From: an uncultured Metabacillus sp.
GTDB taxonomy: Bacteria > Bacillota > Bacilli > Bacillales > Bacillaceae
DNA length: 64,000 bases
Direction of reading: 5' to 3'
Assembly (NCBI RefSeq): GCF_947503125.1
Contig: NZ_CANNCR010000019.1
Coordinates: 1-64,000 of the forward strand
The notes under the pieces are model-generated. The model saw only the letters and a program-made list of their open reading frames with translations. It was not told the DNA's origin and did not search any database. Numbering within the stretch: the first letter of the stretch is position 1; each line of letters begins with the position of its first letter. Made by a program: the position numbers and the translations under genes. Of the stretch, positions 39,392 to 48,536 are shown in pieces.

Positions 39392-40135
39392 TGGTTTCGA
39401 AAACCCCTGGCTATGCCGGGGTTCTAAAGAGCTTCAAGCGTGGTATTAAAAAAACCTCACTTCACATGGTAGGATAAAATTGGTTTCCCGACCACTTTAT
39501 CTCGCCATAGAAGGAGGTATGCCCTTTGAAGGACATGAATAGTTTAGCACACACAACATGGAATTGTAAGTACCACATTGTGTTTGCACCAAAGTACAGA
39601 AGACAAATTATTTATGGAAAATACAAAAAGAGTATTGGACAGATCATCCGGGATTTGTGTGAACGAAAGGGTGTTGTCATTCATGAAGCCAATGCTTGTC
39701 CCGAGCACATTCATATGTTAGTAAGTATCCCACCAAAATTAAGCGTGTCTCAATTCATGGGTTACTTGAAAGGAAAGAGCAGTCTCATGATTTTCGATAG
39801 GCATGCGAATTTAAAGTATCGATATGGAAATCGAAAATTTTGGTGCCGTGGCTTCTATGTTGATACAGTAGGCCGAAATAAAAAGCAAATACAAGAATAT
39901 ATTAGAAATCAGCTGGCAGAAGACTACCGAGCTGACCAGTTAACATTGTTCGAAGAGTTTGATCCGTTCACAGAAGAAAAAAATAAAAAGAAATAGCGAA
40001 ATTCTTTAGAATTGGTGAGTGAATGTGGTGCAAAAGGGAAACCTTTCAGTGGGCCTTTAAGGCCAAGGCCGGTAAGAGAGGCTTTCAGCCGCAGAGCAAG
40101 CCACCAGTTCACACTGGTGGTTTTGATTTTCGGAA
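39392..40135 (+). mobile_element. IS200/IS605-family element carrying only tnpA
   Basis: The left-end hairpin AACCCC-T-GGC/GCC-GGGGTT (39402-39423) and right-end hairpin CCACCAGT/ACTGGTGG (40101-40120) flank an intact HUH transposase. No terminal inverted repeats and no tnpB are seen, as expected for the IS200 group. The exact cleavage sites are not determined, so the ends are approximate. A 5' leader hairpin (39474-39500) precedes the ribosome binding site. Confidence 0.8.
39526..39996 (+). CDS. tnpA: IS200-type transposase TnpA
   Basis: 156 residues from TTG 39526, 8 bases after AAGGAGG (ATG 39535 is the alternative). The HUH motif is HIH (His61, His63) and the nucleophile is Tyr125 in QIQEYIRNQ. 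Such single-tyrosine transposases move single-stranded DNA by recognising subterminal hairpins. The frame is uninterrupted and length is normal, so the enzyme may be active. Downstream sequence to about 40135 is non-coding and GC-richer than its surroundings, with a strong right-end hairpin. Confidence 0.93.
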   Translation: MKDMNSLAHTTWNCKYHIVFAPKYRRQIIYGKYKKSIGQIIRDLCERKGVVIHEANACPEHIHMLVSIPPKLSVSQFMGYLKGKSSLMIFDRHANLKYRYGNRKFWCRGFYVDTVGRNKKQIQEYIRNQLAEDYRADQLTLFEEFDPFTEEKNKKK

Positions 40136-40247
40136 CCCACCCAAGTATATCCGTATTAAGACCCTTGTTTTTTGGTTTAATAATAGCGATCGTACGTTAG
40201 CGGATTTTAACGCACATTTACAAAAAAATAAGAGGGAACAATAGCCC

Positions 40248-40760
40248 TCAAAAGCTGAAAATTGAACTTATGAAATTTTTTCTTCGCGGTTTTTTCTGTT
40301 CGGAGCCTTGATCAAATACAAAAACATTATCTTTTATCGGCTCACGTTTTTGTTGGGACCGTTCAAGCTCTTCGACCCTTTTCTCTAGCGATTGAACTTT
40401 GTTCAGCAAATCTTCCATTTCCCTGCGGTGCTGGAGAAGCTGATAGGAGACAACATCATCCGCTTTGCCGCGAATCTTTCGTTCAAGCTCATCCATACGC
40501 TCGCTCAATGTATCCACCTTAGGATCATTAACAACTGTAGTGTTGATTAACGTCCCCTTTCTGCTTGTTTCCGTCATAGCTTGAGGCTGCGGCTGATTAT
40601 TTAGTTGTTCCTGCAATTCTTTTAATCTTGCCAGATCGTCGTCGTTAAACTGATAGTGCCCCAGTTCATTTTTTTCCAATTCCATATCCAATTGATGGAC
40701 CCATCTCATTAACGTTCTTCTGGAAACTCCCAGTGCTTTTGCTGCGGCTGCTGTACTCAT
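40248..40760 (-). CDS. racA: Chromosome-anchoring protein RacA
   Basis: 170 residues with AAGGAGG upstream of ATG 40760. The N-terminal MerR-like winged helix-turn-helix (STAAAAKALGVSRRTLMRWV, then HYQFNDDDLARLKEL) is followed by a long coiled coil (about 85-145), a basic stretch and a hydrophobic end (NFISSIFSF). RacA binds origin-proximal DNA and tethers it to the cell pole during sporulation via DivIVA. The position after tdk and before ywkD-prfA agrees with B. subtilis racA. Confidence 0.88.
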   Translation of the reverse strand: MSTAAAAKALGVSRRTLMRWVHQLDMELEKNELGHYQFNDDDLARLKELQEQLNNQPQPQAMTETSRKGTLINTTVVNDPKVDTLSERMDELERKIRGKADDVVSYQLLQHRREMEDLLNKVQSLEKRVEELERSQQKREPIKDNVFVFDQGSEQKKPRRKNFISSIFSF

Positions 40761-40932
40761 ATTAATTCCTCCTTAAACTTTTAAGTACAATCCAAAACAC
40801 AAGGCGGCCAACCAACTATATAGCAAATTCGACCTCCGCAGCAAATCACCTTCACGTTAGACAAAACAAGTATCAATTCGGCAAAGAAAGTGGATGTTTT
40901 ACATATTATGAAATGGCTCTGTCGATAACCGC

Positions 40933-41319
40933 TTATGCTTCATAAAGCTCGAGCGGCAGTCCATCTGGATCCTGGAAGAATGTAAACCATTTACCGGTAT
41001 GTGGATCTACTCTGATTGGTTCTACCTCCACACCTTTTTGATTAAGCTCAAGTACTGCCTCTTCAATATTCGGTACTTCAAACGCAAGATGCCTAAGTCC
41101 GGCTGCTTCAGGTTGTGTCGGCCTTTTAGGCGGATTTGGAAAGGAGAATAGTTCAATTTGATATGTATCATTTACCATTAAATCTAATTTGTATGAGCCG
41201 CGCTCCTCACGAAAAACCTCAGATAAAATCTTTAAGCCAAGTGTTTCTGTATAAAAAGCTTTAGAAGCTTCATAATTAGAGCAAATGATGGCGATATGGT
41301 GAATTTTATTAAATTTCAT
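40933..41319 (-). CDS. ywkD: VOC family (glyoxalase/bleomycin resistance-like) protein YwkD
   Basis: 128 residues with paired beta-alpha-beta-beta-beta modules: KIHHIAIICSNYEASKAFY at the start, RHLAFEVPNIEEA in the middle and FFQDPDGLPLELYE at the end. Metal ligands His8-type, His in LRHLAFEV and the terminal Glu are present. A glyoxalase I or related VOC activity is possible; substrate unknown. It is between racA and prfA as in B. subtilis. Confidence 0.88.
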   Translation of the reverse strand: MKFNKIHHIAIICSNYEASKAFYTETLGLKILSEVFREERGSYKLDLMVNDTYQIELFSFPNPPKRPTQPEAAGLRHLAFEVPNIEEAVLELNQKGVEVEPIRVDPHTGKWFTFFQDPDGLPLELYEA

Positions 41320-41499
41320 GACAAGAACCCTCTTTTCTTAAAATTGATTTCCATGATTTTAGGTACCTATATTATAAAATAACAATTTTTGAGAAAGCTT
41401 ACTATAATATGAAGAAAAATTTTGTCAATTTGCTTTTGACGCGTTCAGTGACCTATACTATAATTATAATGTTATGCATGAAAATTGAGGTGAACATGT

Positions 41500-42570
41500 G
41501 TGTTAGATCGTTTACAATCGGTAGAAGACCGTTATGAAAAATTAAATCAGCTTTTAATGGATCCTGATATTATCAATGATCCAAAGAAGCTGCGTGAATA
41601 TTCGAAGGAACAATCTGATTTACAAGAAACAGTTGAAGCATATCGCGAATATAAAGAGGTACGTGAGCAAATTTCTGATACAAAATCAATGCTTGAAGAA
41701 AAGCTTGATCCAGAAATGCGCGAGATGGCAAAAGAAGAGCTGTCCGAATTAGAGGAACGTGAAGAAGAACTAACAGCTAGGTTAAAATTGCTTCTCATCC
41801 CTAAAGATCCGAACGATGATAAAAACGTTATCATGGAAATCCGTGGGGCTGCTGGTGGAGATGAGGCTGCTTTATTTGCTTCGGATTTATATCGTATGTA
41901 CAGTCGCTTTGCAGAAACGCAGGGCTGGAAAACAGAAGTAATGGAGGCAAACGCAACTGGAACGGGCGGATATAAAGAGATTATCTTTATGATTAATGGT
42001 AAAGGGGCATATTCGAAGCTAAAATTCGAAAATGGTGCACATCGTGTCCAACGTGTTCCAGAAACGGAATCAGGCGGTCGTATCCATACCTCTACTGCAA
42101 CGGTTGCGGTATTACCTGAGGCAGAAGAGGTTGAGGTGGAAATCCATGAAAAGGATATCCGTGTAGATACCTTTGCATCTAGTGGTCCAGGGGGACAAAG
42201 TGTTAATACAACGATGTCTGCTGTTCGTTTAACACACTTGCCAACAGGAACCGTTGTTTCCTGTCAGGATGAAAAGTCGCAAATTAAAAACAAAGAGAAA
42301 GCAATGAAGGTACTTCGTGCCCGTGTTTACGACAAGTTCCAGCAAGAAGCACAGGCGGAATATGATCAAAATCGTAAGCTTGCCGTTGGAACAGGTGACC
42401 GTTCAGAGCGTATTAGAACGTATAACTTCCCGCAAAATCGTGTAACGGACCATAGAATTGGCTTAACGATTCAAAAGCTTGACCAAATCTTAGAAGGAAA
42501 GCTTGATGAGGTAGTTGAGGCGTTAATCGTTGAAGACCAATCAAGCCGACTTCAAGCAGCGGAAGAATAA
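41500..42570 (+). CDS. prfA: Peptide chain release factor 1
   Basis: 356 residues from GTG 41500, with GAGGTG 7 bases upstream. The GGQ peptidyl-hydrolysis motif is at 231-233 in [12 protein letters not shown]. The stop-recognition segment has PET (187-189) in the PxT position, consistent with RF1 reading UAA and UAG. prmC, whose product methylates the GGQ glutamine, starts 6 bases downstream. Confidence 0.97.
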   Translation: MLDRLQSVEDRYEKLNQLLMDPDIINDPKKLREYSKEQSDLQETVEAYREYKEVREQISDTKSMLEEKLDPEMREMAKEELSELEEREEELTARLKLLLIPKDPNDDKNVIMEIRGAAGGDEAALFASDLYRMYSRFAETQGWKTEVMEANATGTGGYKEIIFMINGKGAYSKLKFENGAHRVQRVPETESGGRIHTSTATVAVLPEAEEVEVEIHEKDIRVDTFASSGPGGQSVNTTMSAVRLTHLPTGTVVSCQDEKSQIKNKEKAMKVLRARVYDKFQQEAQAEYDQNRKLAVGTGDRSERIRTYNFPQNRVTDHRIGLTIQKLDQILEGKLDEVVEALIVEDQSSRLQAAEE

Positions 42571-42576
42571 AAAAGA

Positions 42577-43446
42577 ATGAAATTTGTATACGAAGCCCTC
42601 AACTGGGCTTCTTCTTTTTTAAAGGAAGCGGGAAGAGATGAAAATGCCGGTGAGCTTCTGCTGCGCCACCATTTACAGATGGATCGGGCAGCATTGCTTT
42701 CGAATTTGAGAATGGTCCTCTCAAATGAACAGCTGCAAGCATTTAAAGCGGATGTCGAAAAACACGGGGACGGTATCCCTGTTCAATACTTAATCGGTTA
42801 TGAAGAATTTTATGGCAGGAAATTTAAAGTTAATCAAGAAGTGCTTATTCCACGTCCCGAAACGGAGGAATTAGTGGAAGGTGTACTTCAGCGTGCCGCC
42901 AGCTATTTTAAGGAAAAAGATGTGCTGCAGGTAGTTGACGTCGGCACAGGTAGCGGAGCAATTGCTATTACCTTGGCACTCGAAAACCCGAGATTTTGTG
43001 TGAGGGCCATCGATATTGCAGAGCCATCATTAAAAGTTGCTGAAGAAAATGCTAAACAACTACAGGCAAACGTTCAATTCCTGCACGGTGATCTTCTTGA
43101 GCCAATCACAAAAAATCCGGAAGTGGAAAAAATTGATATCCTCGTCTCAAATCCGCCATATATCCCTGATTGGGAAATTGACACACTTTCCCCAGTCGTA
43201 AAAGATCACGAACCTATTCGTGCACTAGCAGGTGGAAAGGACGGCTTGGATTTTTACAGAAGACTTGTGAAAGATATGAAGGATCTACTCAACTCACCAG
43301 CTATGGTTGCGTTTGAGATTGGAGTAGGACAAGGCATCGATGTGAAAAACCTAATTTTGCAAACCTTCCCTGCTGCCGAAGTAGACATTGTAAATGATAT
43401 AAATGGCAAGGATCGGATGGTGTTTGGATTGGTGGAGGGGGAATGA
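42577..43446 (+). CDS. prmC: Release factor glutamine methyltransferase
   Basis: 289 residues. The helical N-terminal RF-binding domain is followed by a SAM-binding Rossmann domain with VVDVGTGSGAIAITLA and the catalytic NPPY (192-195). It methylates the glutamine of the GGQ motif of release factors. Directly downstream of prfA, so cotranscribed. A GC hairpin (43449-43470) follows the stop. Confidence 0.96.
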   Translation: MKFVYEALNWASSFLKEAGRDENAGELLLRHHLQMDRAALLSNLRMVLSNEQLQAFKADVEKHGDGIPVQYLIGYEEFYGRKFKVNQEVLIPRPETEELVEGVLQRAASYFKEKDVLQVVDVGTGSGAIAITLALENPRFCVRAIDIAEPSLKVAEENAKQLQANVQFLHGDLLEPITKNPEVEKIDILVSNPPYIPDWEIDTLSPVVKDHEPIRALAGGKDGLDFYRRLVKDMKDLLNSPAMVAFEIGVGQGIDVKNLILQTFPAAEVDIVNDINGKDRMVFGLVEGE

Positions 43447-43495
43447 AGCGGGGGACATTCCCCTCCCGCCAAATCGAAGTCGCACTTTTTCAGTG

Positions 43496-43630
43496 TTCGC
43501 CGATAAATTTTGGATTTCGCTGATATATTTTAAATATCGCCGATATATTTTTAAATTCGCCGATAAAATGAATTTTTCGCTGATATATTGGCCGAATCCG
43601 CCGATAAAACAAGAGAAGTCGCTGATATCT
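43496..43630. repeat. Seven-unit tandem array with 20-21-bp period
   Basis: The core CGCYGATAWA recurs with GATA at 43502, 43522, 43542, 43562, 43582, 43603 and 43624 (steps of 20, 20, 20, 20, 21, 21). Units mostly alternate CGCCGATAAA and CGCTGATATA, separated by AT-rich spacers. It is non-coding, between prmC and spoIIR, and unrelated in sequence to the array at 28301. Confidence 0.9.
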
Positions 43631-43683
43631 TAATTCGGGGGAACTGTTCCATACCCCTATTAAACTATTTTTCCAAAAAGGTA

Positions 43684-43713
43684 GTTTAAGAATCTCTCAT
43701 GCTGTCCATACTG
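43684..43713 (+). promoter_or_regulatory. Candidate forespore sigma-F promoter for spoIIR
   Basis: GTTTA (43684-43688), 15 bp, GTCCATACTG (43704-43713), a partial match to the sigma-F consensus GYWTA-N15-GGNRANAMTW. B. subtilis spoIIR is sigma-F controlled. Confidence 0.4.
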
Positions 43714-43733
43714 TTTACCAAGGGAGGCGTGAG

Positions 43734-44387
43734 ATGATGAAAAAACAAAAACTTGCATTTATATATATTCTTTTATTATTGGTTGGGGCGATTGCAAATG
43801 TGTATAAAGAACCGGTGGCTGCGAGTACTCAGGAGCCGGTTGTGATACCAGATGAGGCGATTCGCCTGCGGATTTTGGCAAATAGTAATTCGGAGGAAGA
43901 CCAAGAGCTAAAAAGAAAGGTTCGAGATGCGGTTAACAAGGAAATTACTGAATGGGTAGAAGAGCTAACGTCAGTCGAAGCAGCAAGGGAATTAATTCAG
44001 TCGAGACTTCCTCAAATTGAAAAAATCGTTGCGGATGTTCTGGAAAAGGAAGACATGCAGCAATCCTATTCAGTTGACTTTGGTAATATAAGCTTTCCAA
44101 CAAAGCTCTATGGAAACTTTGTTTATCCTGCTGGTGAATATGAAGCGATTTTAATTAGTCTTGGTGAGGCAAAAGGTGCCAATTGGTGGTGTGTGCTATT
44201 CCCGCCGCTATGTTTCCTGGATTTCTCTAACGGTGAAGCCGTTCAAGCTGCAGAAGCTGAAACAACAAACGATAAAGAAAAAACAGATGAAAAGCTAAAA
44301 GAGCTTGTTGTCGATGAAGAGGAAGAAAAAGAAGAAGTAGAAGTGAAATTCTTTTTAGTAGAATGGTTCCAAGGCTTGTTTGCATAA
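43734..44387 (+). CDS. spoIIR: Stage II sporulation protein R
   Basis: 217 residues with AGGGAGG upstream. An N-terminal signal or anchor segment (LAFIYILLLLVGAIANV) is followed by the family core IRLRILANSNSEEDQELKRKVRDAVN and GANWWCVLFPPLCFLD. The forespore protein is exported across the septum and triggers SpoIIGA to process pro-sigma-E. A Glu/Lys-rich region after residue 175 is variable. Position after prmC agrees with B. subtilis. Confidence 0.95.
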   Translation: MMKKQKLAFIYILLLLVGAIANVYKEPVAASTQEPVVIPDEAIRLRILANSNSEEDQELKRKVRDAVNKEITEWVEELTSVEAARELIQSRLPQIEKIVADVLEKEDMQQSYSVDFGNISFPTKLYGNFVYPAGEYEAILISLGEAKGANWWCVLFPPLCFLDFSNGEAVQAAEAETTNDKEKTDEKLKELVVDEEEEKEEVEVKFFLVEWFQGLFA

Positions 44388-44494
44388 TTTAAGAACTCCT
44401 TTAAAAAAGATGACGGATGTCCTTCTAAAATAAAGAATAAAACTAGTTTTCACCTCATAGTGTTGTAATAGGAAAATTAAATGGGGTGAAAATG

Positions 44495-44938
44495 ATGTTT
44501 TATCAGTTGAAAATAGCAGAGGAAAAAGATTTTAACCGGCTGACTAGCTTTGTTGAAAAGGCTGGGGTTAGTTCAGAAGGATTTGAAAGTCTAATAGATT
44601 ACTTTGTCATAATGGAAAGTGGAGAGCATGAAGTGGTGGCTTGCATAGGCGTTGAGCCGATGGAGGAATATGGTTTATTGCGTTCACTTGTCGTGTCGGA
44701 CAAGCTAAAGCAGGCCCATATTTTAACGCTCTTTCAAAGCATTCAAGCATTGGCTGAGCAAAAAGGCATTAAGCATTTATTTTTAGTTACGAATAAGGAT
44801 GCTTCCGTACAGTTTTTGTCGCTAATGGGTTTTGATGAGATTGAGCAAACATCCATTCCTAATCAGCTCTTATCTATCGATCATTTAAAGGGATCTCTTG
44901 AACAAGCCAATGCGAAAATTATGGTAAAGTCATCATAA
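44495..44938 (+). CDS. ywlB: GNAT-like protein YwlB
   Basis: 147 residues from ATG 44495, 6 bases after GGGGTG (ATG 44492 also possible). The pattern EKDFNRLTSFVEKAG near the start, VACIGVEPMEEYGLLRSLVVSDKLKQ and the C-terminal FLSLMGFDEIEQTSIP resemble an N-acetyltransferase with a degenerate acetyl-CoA loop. Substrate unknown. The gene before ywlC is ywlB in B. subtilis. Confidence 0.8.
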   Translation: MFYQLKIAEEKDFNRLTSFVEKAGVSSEGFESLIDYFVIMESGEHEVVACIGVEPMEEYGLLRSLVVSDKLKQAHILTLFQSIQALAEQKGIKHLFLVTNKDASVQFLSLMGFDEIEQTSIPNQLLSIDHLKGSLEQANAKIMVKSS

Positions 44939-44945
44939 TGTGGGT

Positions 44946-45320
44946 ATATCCACATACTTTTCCACAAAAGTCACAGCCTTATCCACAATTTGTGGATAAG
45001 GCTTGTTTTATTGTGCTTCTTTTTATATACTTTCTGAGAGTTATTTATCTACGAAATGCGAAAAATAGAGTAGAAATGATCGGTTATTAAGGAGTTAGAA
45101 CATATGAATACAAAAGTATGGGTTGTGGATGATCGAGCAAATTTATCCACTAGTTATCCACATATTTCACAGGCTGCACAGTTATTAAGAGAGAATGAAG
45201 TGGTTGCTTTTCCGACAGAAACGGTTTATGGCTTAGGAGCCAATGCTTTTTCAGATGAAGCAGTGCGCAAAATCTATGAAGCGAAAGGGAGACCAAGTGA
45301 TAATCCACTTATTGTCCACA
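44946..45320. promoter_or_regulatory. DnaA-box cluster spanning ywlB-ywlC
   Basis: Perfect TTATCCACA at 44979-44987, 44991-44999 (reverse) and 45154-45162. One-mismatch boxes lie at 44946-44954, 44958-44966, 45124-45132 (reverse), 45143-45151 and 45312-45320. As I recall, the ywlB-ywlC region is one of the few DnaA-bound clusters outside oriC in B. subtilis; binding here is inferred. Confidence 0.75.
44975..45010 (+). terminator. Terminator after ywlB built from two DnaA boxes
   Basis: The 13-bp stem AGCCTTATCCACA/TGTGGATAAGGCT with a 3-base loop is followed by TGTTTTAT. Its arms contain inverted DnaA boxes. Confidence 0.75.
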
Positions 45321-46150
45321 TTGCTTCTAAAAGCAAGCTTGATGAAATTGCAAAGGACATTCCCGATTATGCCTATAAATTAATCAATGAATATTGGCCA
45401 GGACCGTTAACATTAATCTTGCCGAAAAAAGGGAAGCTTTTATCGACTATTGTAACTGCGGGGCTTGATACGGTAGGTGTAAGAATGCCGGACCACCCGA
45501 TTGCGCTTTCCCTCATCCGTGAGGCAGATGTCCCGATTGCAGCCCCGAGTGCCAATCGGTCCGGAAAGCCAAGTCCAACACAGGCATCACATGTATACCA
45601 TGATTTAAACGGAAAAATCAGTGGTATTGTGGATGGCGGGGCAACAGGAGTTGGCGTTGAATCGACAGTGCTGGATTGCTCTACCGCAGTCCCAACGATT
45701 TTACGACCGGGAGGCATAACGAAAGAACAGCTTGAAGCAATAATCGGAGAAGTGAAAATTGATCAAGCGCTTGTAGAGGAAGGACATGCTCCTAAATCTC
45801 CTGGGATGAAATACACCCATTACGCTCCAAATGCTCCTGTTGTTGTTGTAAAAGGGAGTTTAGAGTTTCTGCAGAAGGTAATCAATAAGCATCAATCAGA
45901 AGGTAAAAAAGTGGGTGTACTGACGACAATGGAAAATGTCAACCAGCTTGAAGCAGATACAATCATTCCATGCGGAAGTCGTGCGGATTTACCATCAGTT
46001 GCTGCCCAGCTTTATGATGGCCTAAGAAAGTTTGATAAAGAAGATATCGACATCATTATAAGTGAAAGCTTCCCGCAAGAAGGTGTAGGGGAAGCGATTA
46101 TGAACCGGTTGTTGAAGGCTGCAGGAAACAACTTCATTTTCGAACAGTAA
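45104..46150 (+). CDS. ywlC: Threonylcarbamoyl-AMP synthase (YwlC/Sua5)
   Basis: 348 residues. The YrdC domain (about 20-210) shows FPTETVYGLGANAF, the KGRPSDNPLIVHI substrate motif and PSANRSGKPSPT; a linker and the C-terminal Sua5 domain follow (SPGMKYTHYAPNAP). It makes threonylcarbamoyl-AMP for the tRNA t6A modification. Its first 60 bases carry DnaA boxes that may influence expression. AAGGAG lies upstream. Confidence 0.95.
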   Translation: MNTKVWVVDDRANLSTSYPHISQAAQLLRENEVVAFPTETVYGLGANAFSDEAVRKIYEAKGRPSDNPLIVHIASKSKLDEIAKDIPDYAYKLINEYWPGPLTLILPKKGKLLSTIVTAGLDTVGVRMPDHPIALSLIREADVPIAAPSANRSGKPSPTQASHVYHDLNGKISGIVDGGATGVGVESTVLDCSTAVPTILRPGGITKEQLEAIIGEVKIDQALVEEGHAPKSPGMKYTHYAPNAPVVVVKGSLEFLQKVINKHQSEGKKVGVLTTMENVNQLEADTIIPCGSRADLPSVAAQLYDGLRKFDKEDIDIIISESFPQEGVGEAIMNRLLKAAGNNFIFEQ

Positions 46151-46238
46151 AGAAAACTCGCCGACTGGCTAGCCTGAAAAGCGAAGACAGAGGCATAGTT
46201 GCCCTGGTCCTTAATACTTATTAAAAGTGAATAAAGAG

Positions 46239-46272
46239 GGGACAGTCCATAAGAAAATTTAGGGACTGTCCC
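46239..46272. terminator. Hairpin between convergent ywlC and the GntR gene
   Basis: Perfect 10-bp stem GGGACAGTCC/GGACTGTCCC with an A/T loop and no clear T-run. Confidence 0.5.
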
Positions 46273-46283
46273 ACGCTTCCCAA

Positions 46284-46985
46284 TTATTCCCCAGTAGAAA
46301 GCTTTAGCACCTTTTGCCGCACATAATTCAGATGGTTATACATATGTTGAAACGCTTCCTGTGGATTTCGCTGTTCAAGAGCTGAGTAGATTGCTTCATG
46401 ATGGGAGACGGTTAGGTCACGTTCCCGGGTTTCAATTAAGCTGTCTATTTTATGATGAGTGATGAGCAGTGAATCAATCATTCCCTCGACAATTGGATTA
46501 TTTGCACTTACTGCAATGATGCGGTGAAATTCCTTGTCATAGTCACCGTAATTATTGTCTTTGCTGTTTGCGATGCCGTCAATCGTTTCTCGCAGTGCAG
46601 CAAGCTGTTCGTCTGTTATTTTTTCAGCTGCCATTGTGACAAGCCCGAGCTCAAGGGCCATTCGTGCTTCAATAATCGCCGGTAAATTATCCACGGCAAG
46701 TGCCAGCATAACAGAAAACGGATGACTTCCGATTTTATTATTAAAAAATGTACCTTCCCTCGTTTTGCGGGTAATAACACCTAGTGTTTCAAGTGCGCTA
46801 AGGGCTTCGCGGATAACAGGCCTGCTCACATCGAGCTCCTCCATAAGCTCGGTTTCAGGGGGAAGCTTATCTCCAGCTTTCATTTGTCCGCTTACGAGCA
46901 GCTGAACAATCCGGTCTACCACCTGTTTCGCAAGTGTACTGCGGCTAACCGATTGAACGCCGATTTTTTTTGATGGGACACTCAT
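46284..46985 (-). CDS. GntR family (FadR subfamily) regulator of glucarate utilisation
   Basis: 233 residues. The N-terminal winged helix (GDKLPPETELMEELDVSRPVIREALSALE, read in parts) is followed by the helical FCD ligand domain with the metal-type residues of that fold. It is the last gene of the leftward glucarate set, matching the role of ycbG in B. subtilis. TTGTCTTAC-type palindromes in front of this gene, gudP and kdgD are its likely targets, implying autoregulation. Confidence 0.9.
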   Translation of the reverse strand: MSVPSKKIGVQSVSRSTLAKQVVDRIVQLLVSGQMKAGDKLPPETELMEELDVSRPVIREALSALETLGVITRKTREGTFFNNKIGSHPFSVMLALAVDNLPAIIEARMALELGLVTMAAEKITDEQLAALRETIDGIANSKDNNYGDYDKEFHRIIAVSANNPIVEGMIDSLLITHHKIDSLIETRERDLTVSHHEAIYSALEQRNPQEAFQHMYNHLNYVRQKVLKLSTGE

Positions 46986-47020
46986 TATGTAAACCTCTTT
47001 TCATGACAGATTCAATTTAC

Positions 47021-47039
47021 TTGTTATTGTAAGACTAAT
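47021..47039 (-). promoter_or_regulatory. Glucarate-regulator operator in front of the GntR gene
   Basis: On the minus strand TAGTCTTACAATAACAA, matching the sites upstream of gudP and kdgD, 36 bp before the regulator start; TACAAT may serve as its -10. Confidence 0.6.
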
Positions 47040-47145
47040 TATATAATATCATGTAAAAATTTTCATGTTTGGAAAAGAAATAGGCGCTAATAATAAATGC
47101 GCCACTCAACAGAGTGACGCAAATGTTCAAAGATAACGAAGGAGC

Positions 47146-48504
47146 TTATCTCACAAGGCAAGGACGTTTCGGATCAAATTTCCAACCAGGAATTAAAAAT
47201 TGCATGGCGATGGCATCATCTCGTGCTCCGAGCCCTTTTTGTAAATAGAGCTGATGAGCCTTTTCAATTTGCTCCATATCGATTTCAACCCCAAGCCCGG
47301 GCTTATCTGGTACATCGACCATGCCGCCAACAATGGTAAAGGGTTCTTTAGTTAACCGCTGTCCGTCCTGCCAAATCCAGTGGGTATCAATCGCAGTGAT
47401 TTTTCCTGGAGCAGCAGCGGCAACATGAGTAAACATCGCTAGTGAAATATCAAAGTGGTTATTAGAATGTGACCCCCATGTCAACCCCCATTCATGGCAC
47501 ATTTGTGCAACACGGACGGAACCTTGCATTGTCCAGAAATGCGGGTCGGCAAGTGGGATGTCAACTGACTGAAGCTGGATGGAATGGCCCATTTGCCGCC
47601 AATCGGTTGCGATCATGTTTGTGGCAGTAGGCAAACCGGTTGCCCGTCTAAATTCTGCCATGATCTCTCGTGCGGAATAGCCATTCTCTGCCCCGCAAGG
47701 ATCCTCTGCATAGGCTAAGACATGATGTTGGTCTCTGCAAAGCCTAATCGCATCCTCTAACAGCCAGCCGCCATTTGGATCAAGGGTAATGCGTGCGTCC
47801 GGGAAGCGCTCAGCAAGTGCTGTCACTGCTTCAATTTCTTCCTCTCCGCGTAAAACACCGCCCTTTAACTTAAAGTCATTGAATCCATAACGGGCATGGG
47901 CCGCTTCGGCTAACCGTACAATGGCTTCAGGGGTTAACGCTTGTTCATGGCGCAGGCGAAACCACTCATCATCAGCATCCATGTCACTTAAATAAGGAAG
48001 GTCTGTTTGGTTCCTGTCTCCAACATAAAAAAGGTAGCCAAGCATTTCTACTTGATCGCGCTGCTGTCCTTCGCCAAGAAGTGCCGCAACCGGGACACCA
48101 AGATATTGTCCAACTAAATCAAGCAGGGCTGCTTCTAAGGCTGTGACAGCGTGAATGGTGATCCGCAGGTCAAAGGTCTGCAAACCCCGTCCGCCTGAAT
48201 CCCGATCTGCAAATTGCCTCCGAACTTTGTTCAGGATATTGTTATAAGTACCTATCGATTGCCCCATGACCAATGGCTTTGCATCTTCAAGCGTTTTGCG
48301 AATTTTTTCACCGCCTGGAACTTCACCAACTCCGATATTGCCTAGATTATCTTTTAAAATAACGATATTGCGTGTAAAGTACGGGGCATGGGCACCGCTC
48401 AAATTGAGAAGCATACTGTCATGTCCTGCAACAGGAATTACTTGCATTTCTTTAATAACCGGTGTACTTGCTTTAATGTTTTCTTTTACTAATTGAGTAT
48501 TCAT
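47146..48504 (-). CDS. gudD: Glucarate dehydratase
   Basis: 452 residues from ATG 48504 (8 bases after GGGAG). An enolase-superfamily protein with the mandelate racemase/glucarate dehydratase pattern: [13 protein letters not shown] (KxK), LDPNGGW and YAEDPCG metal ligands, and TNMIATDW with the later HSNNHFDIS (His-Asp base). It dehydrates D-glucarate to 5-dehydro-4-deoxyglucarate. It sits between gudP and the GntR gene. Confidence 0.94.
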   Translation of the reverse strand: MNTQLVKENIKASTPVIKEMQVIPVAGHDSMLLNLSGAHAPYFTRNIVILKDNLGNIGVGEVPGGEKIRKTLEDAKPLVMGQSIGTYNNILNKVRRQFADRDSGGRGLQTFDLRITIHAVTALEAALLDLVGQYLGVPVAALLGEGQQRDQVEMLGYLFYVGDRNQTDLPYLSDMDADDEWFRLRHEQALTPEAIVRLAEAAHARYGFNDFKLKGGVLRGEEEIEAVTALAERFPDARITLDPNGGWLLEDAIRLCRDQHHVLAYAEDPCGAENGYSAREIMAEFRRATGLPTATNMIATDWRQMGHSIQLQSVDIPLADPHFWTMQGSVRVAQMCHEWGLTWGSHSNNHFDISLAMFTHVAAAAPGKITAIDTHWIWQDGQRLTKEPFTIVGGMVDVPDKPGLGVEIDMEQIEKAHQLYLQKGLGARDDAIAMQFLIPGWKFDPKRPCLVR

Positions 48505-48536
48505 TTTCATCGCTCCCATTCAACTAGAATAATAGA

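Noticed and set aside
40012-40244. Frames downstream of tnpA as a second IS protein (TnpB)
   Set aside because: They are 62-73 aa without RuvC or zinc motifs and cover the right-end hairpin; this is non-coding IS sequence.
43496-43630. CRISPR or coding repeat
   Set aside because: A 20-21-bp step with mixed register breaks any reading frame, and spacers are only about 10 AT-rich bases.
44946-45320. Replication origin
   Set aside because: The DnaA boxes are not next to dnaA or dnaN and no DNA-unwinding AT-trinucleotide tract is evident; the genes are those of the ywl locus.
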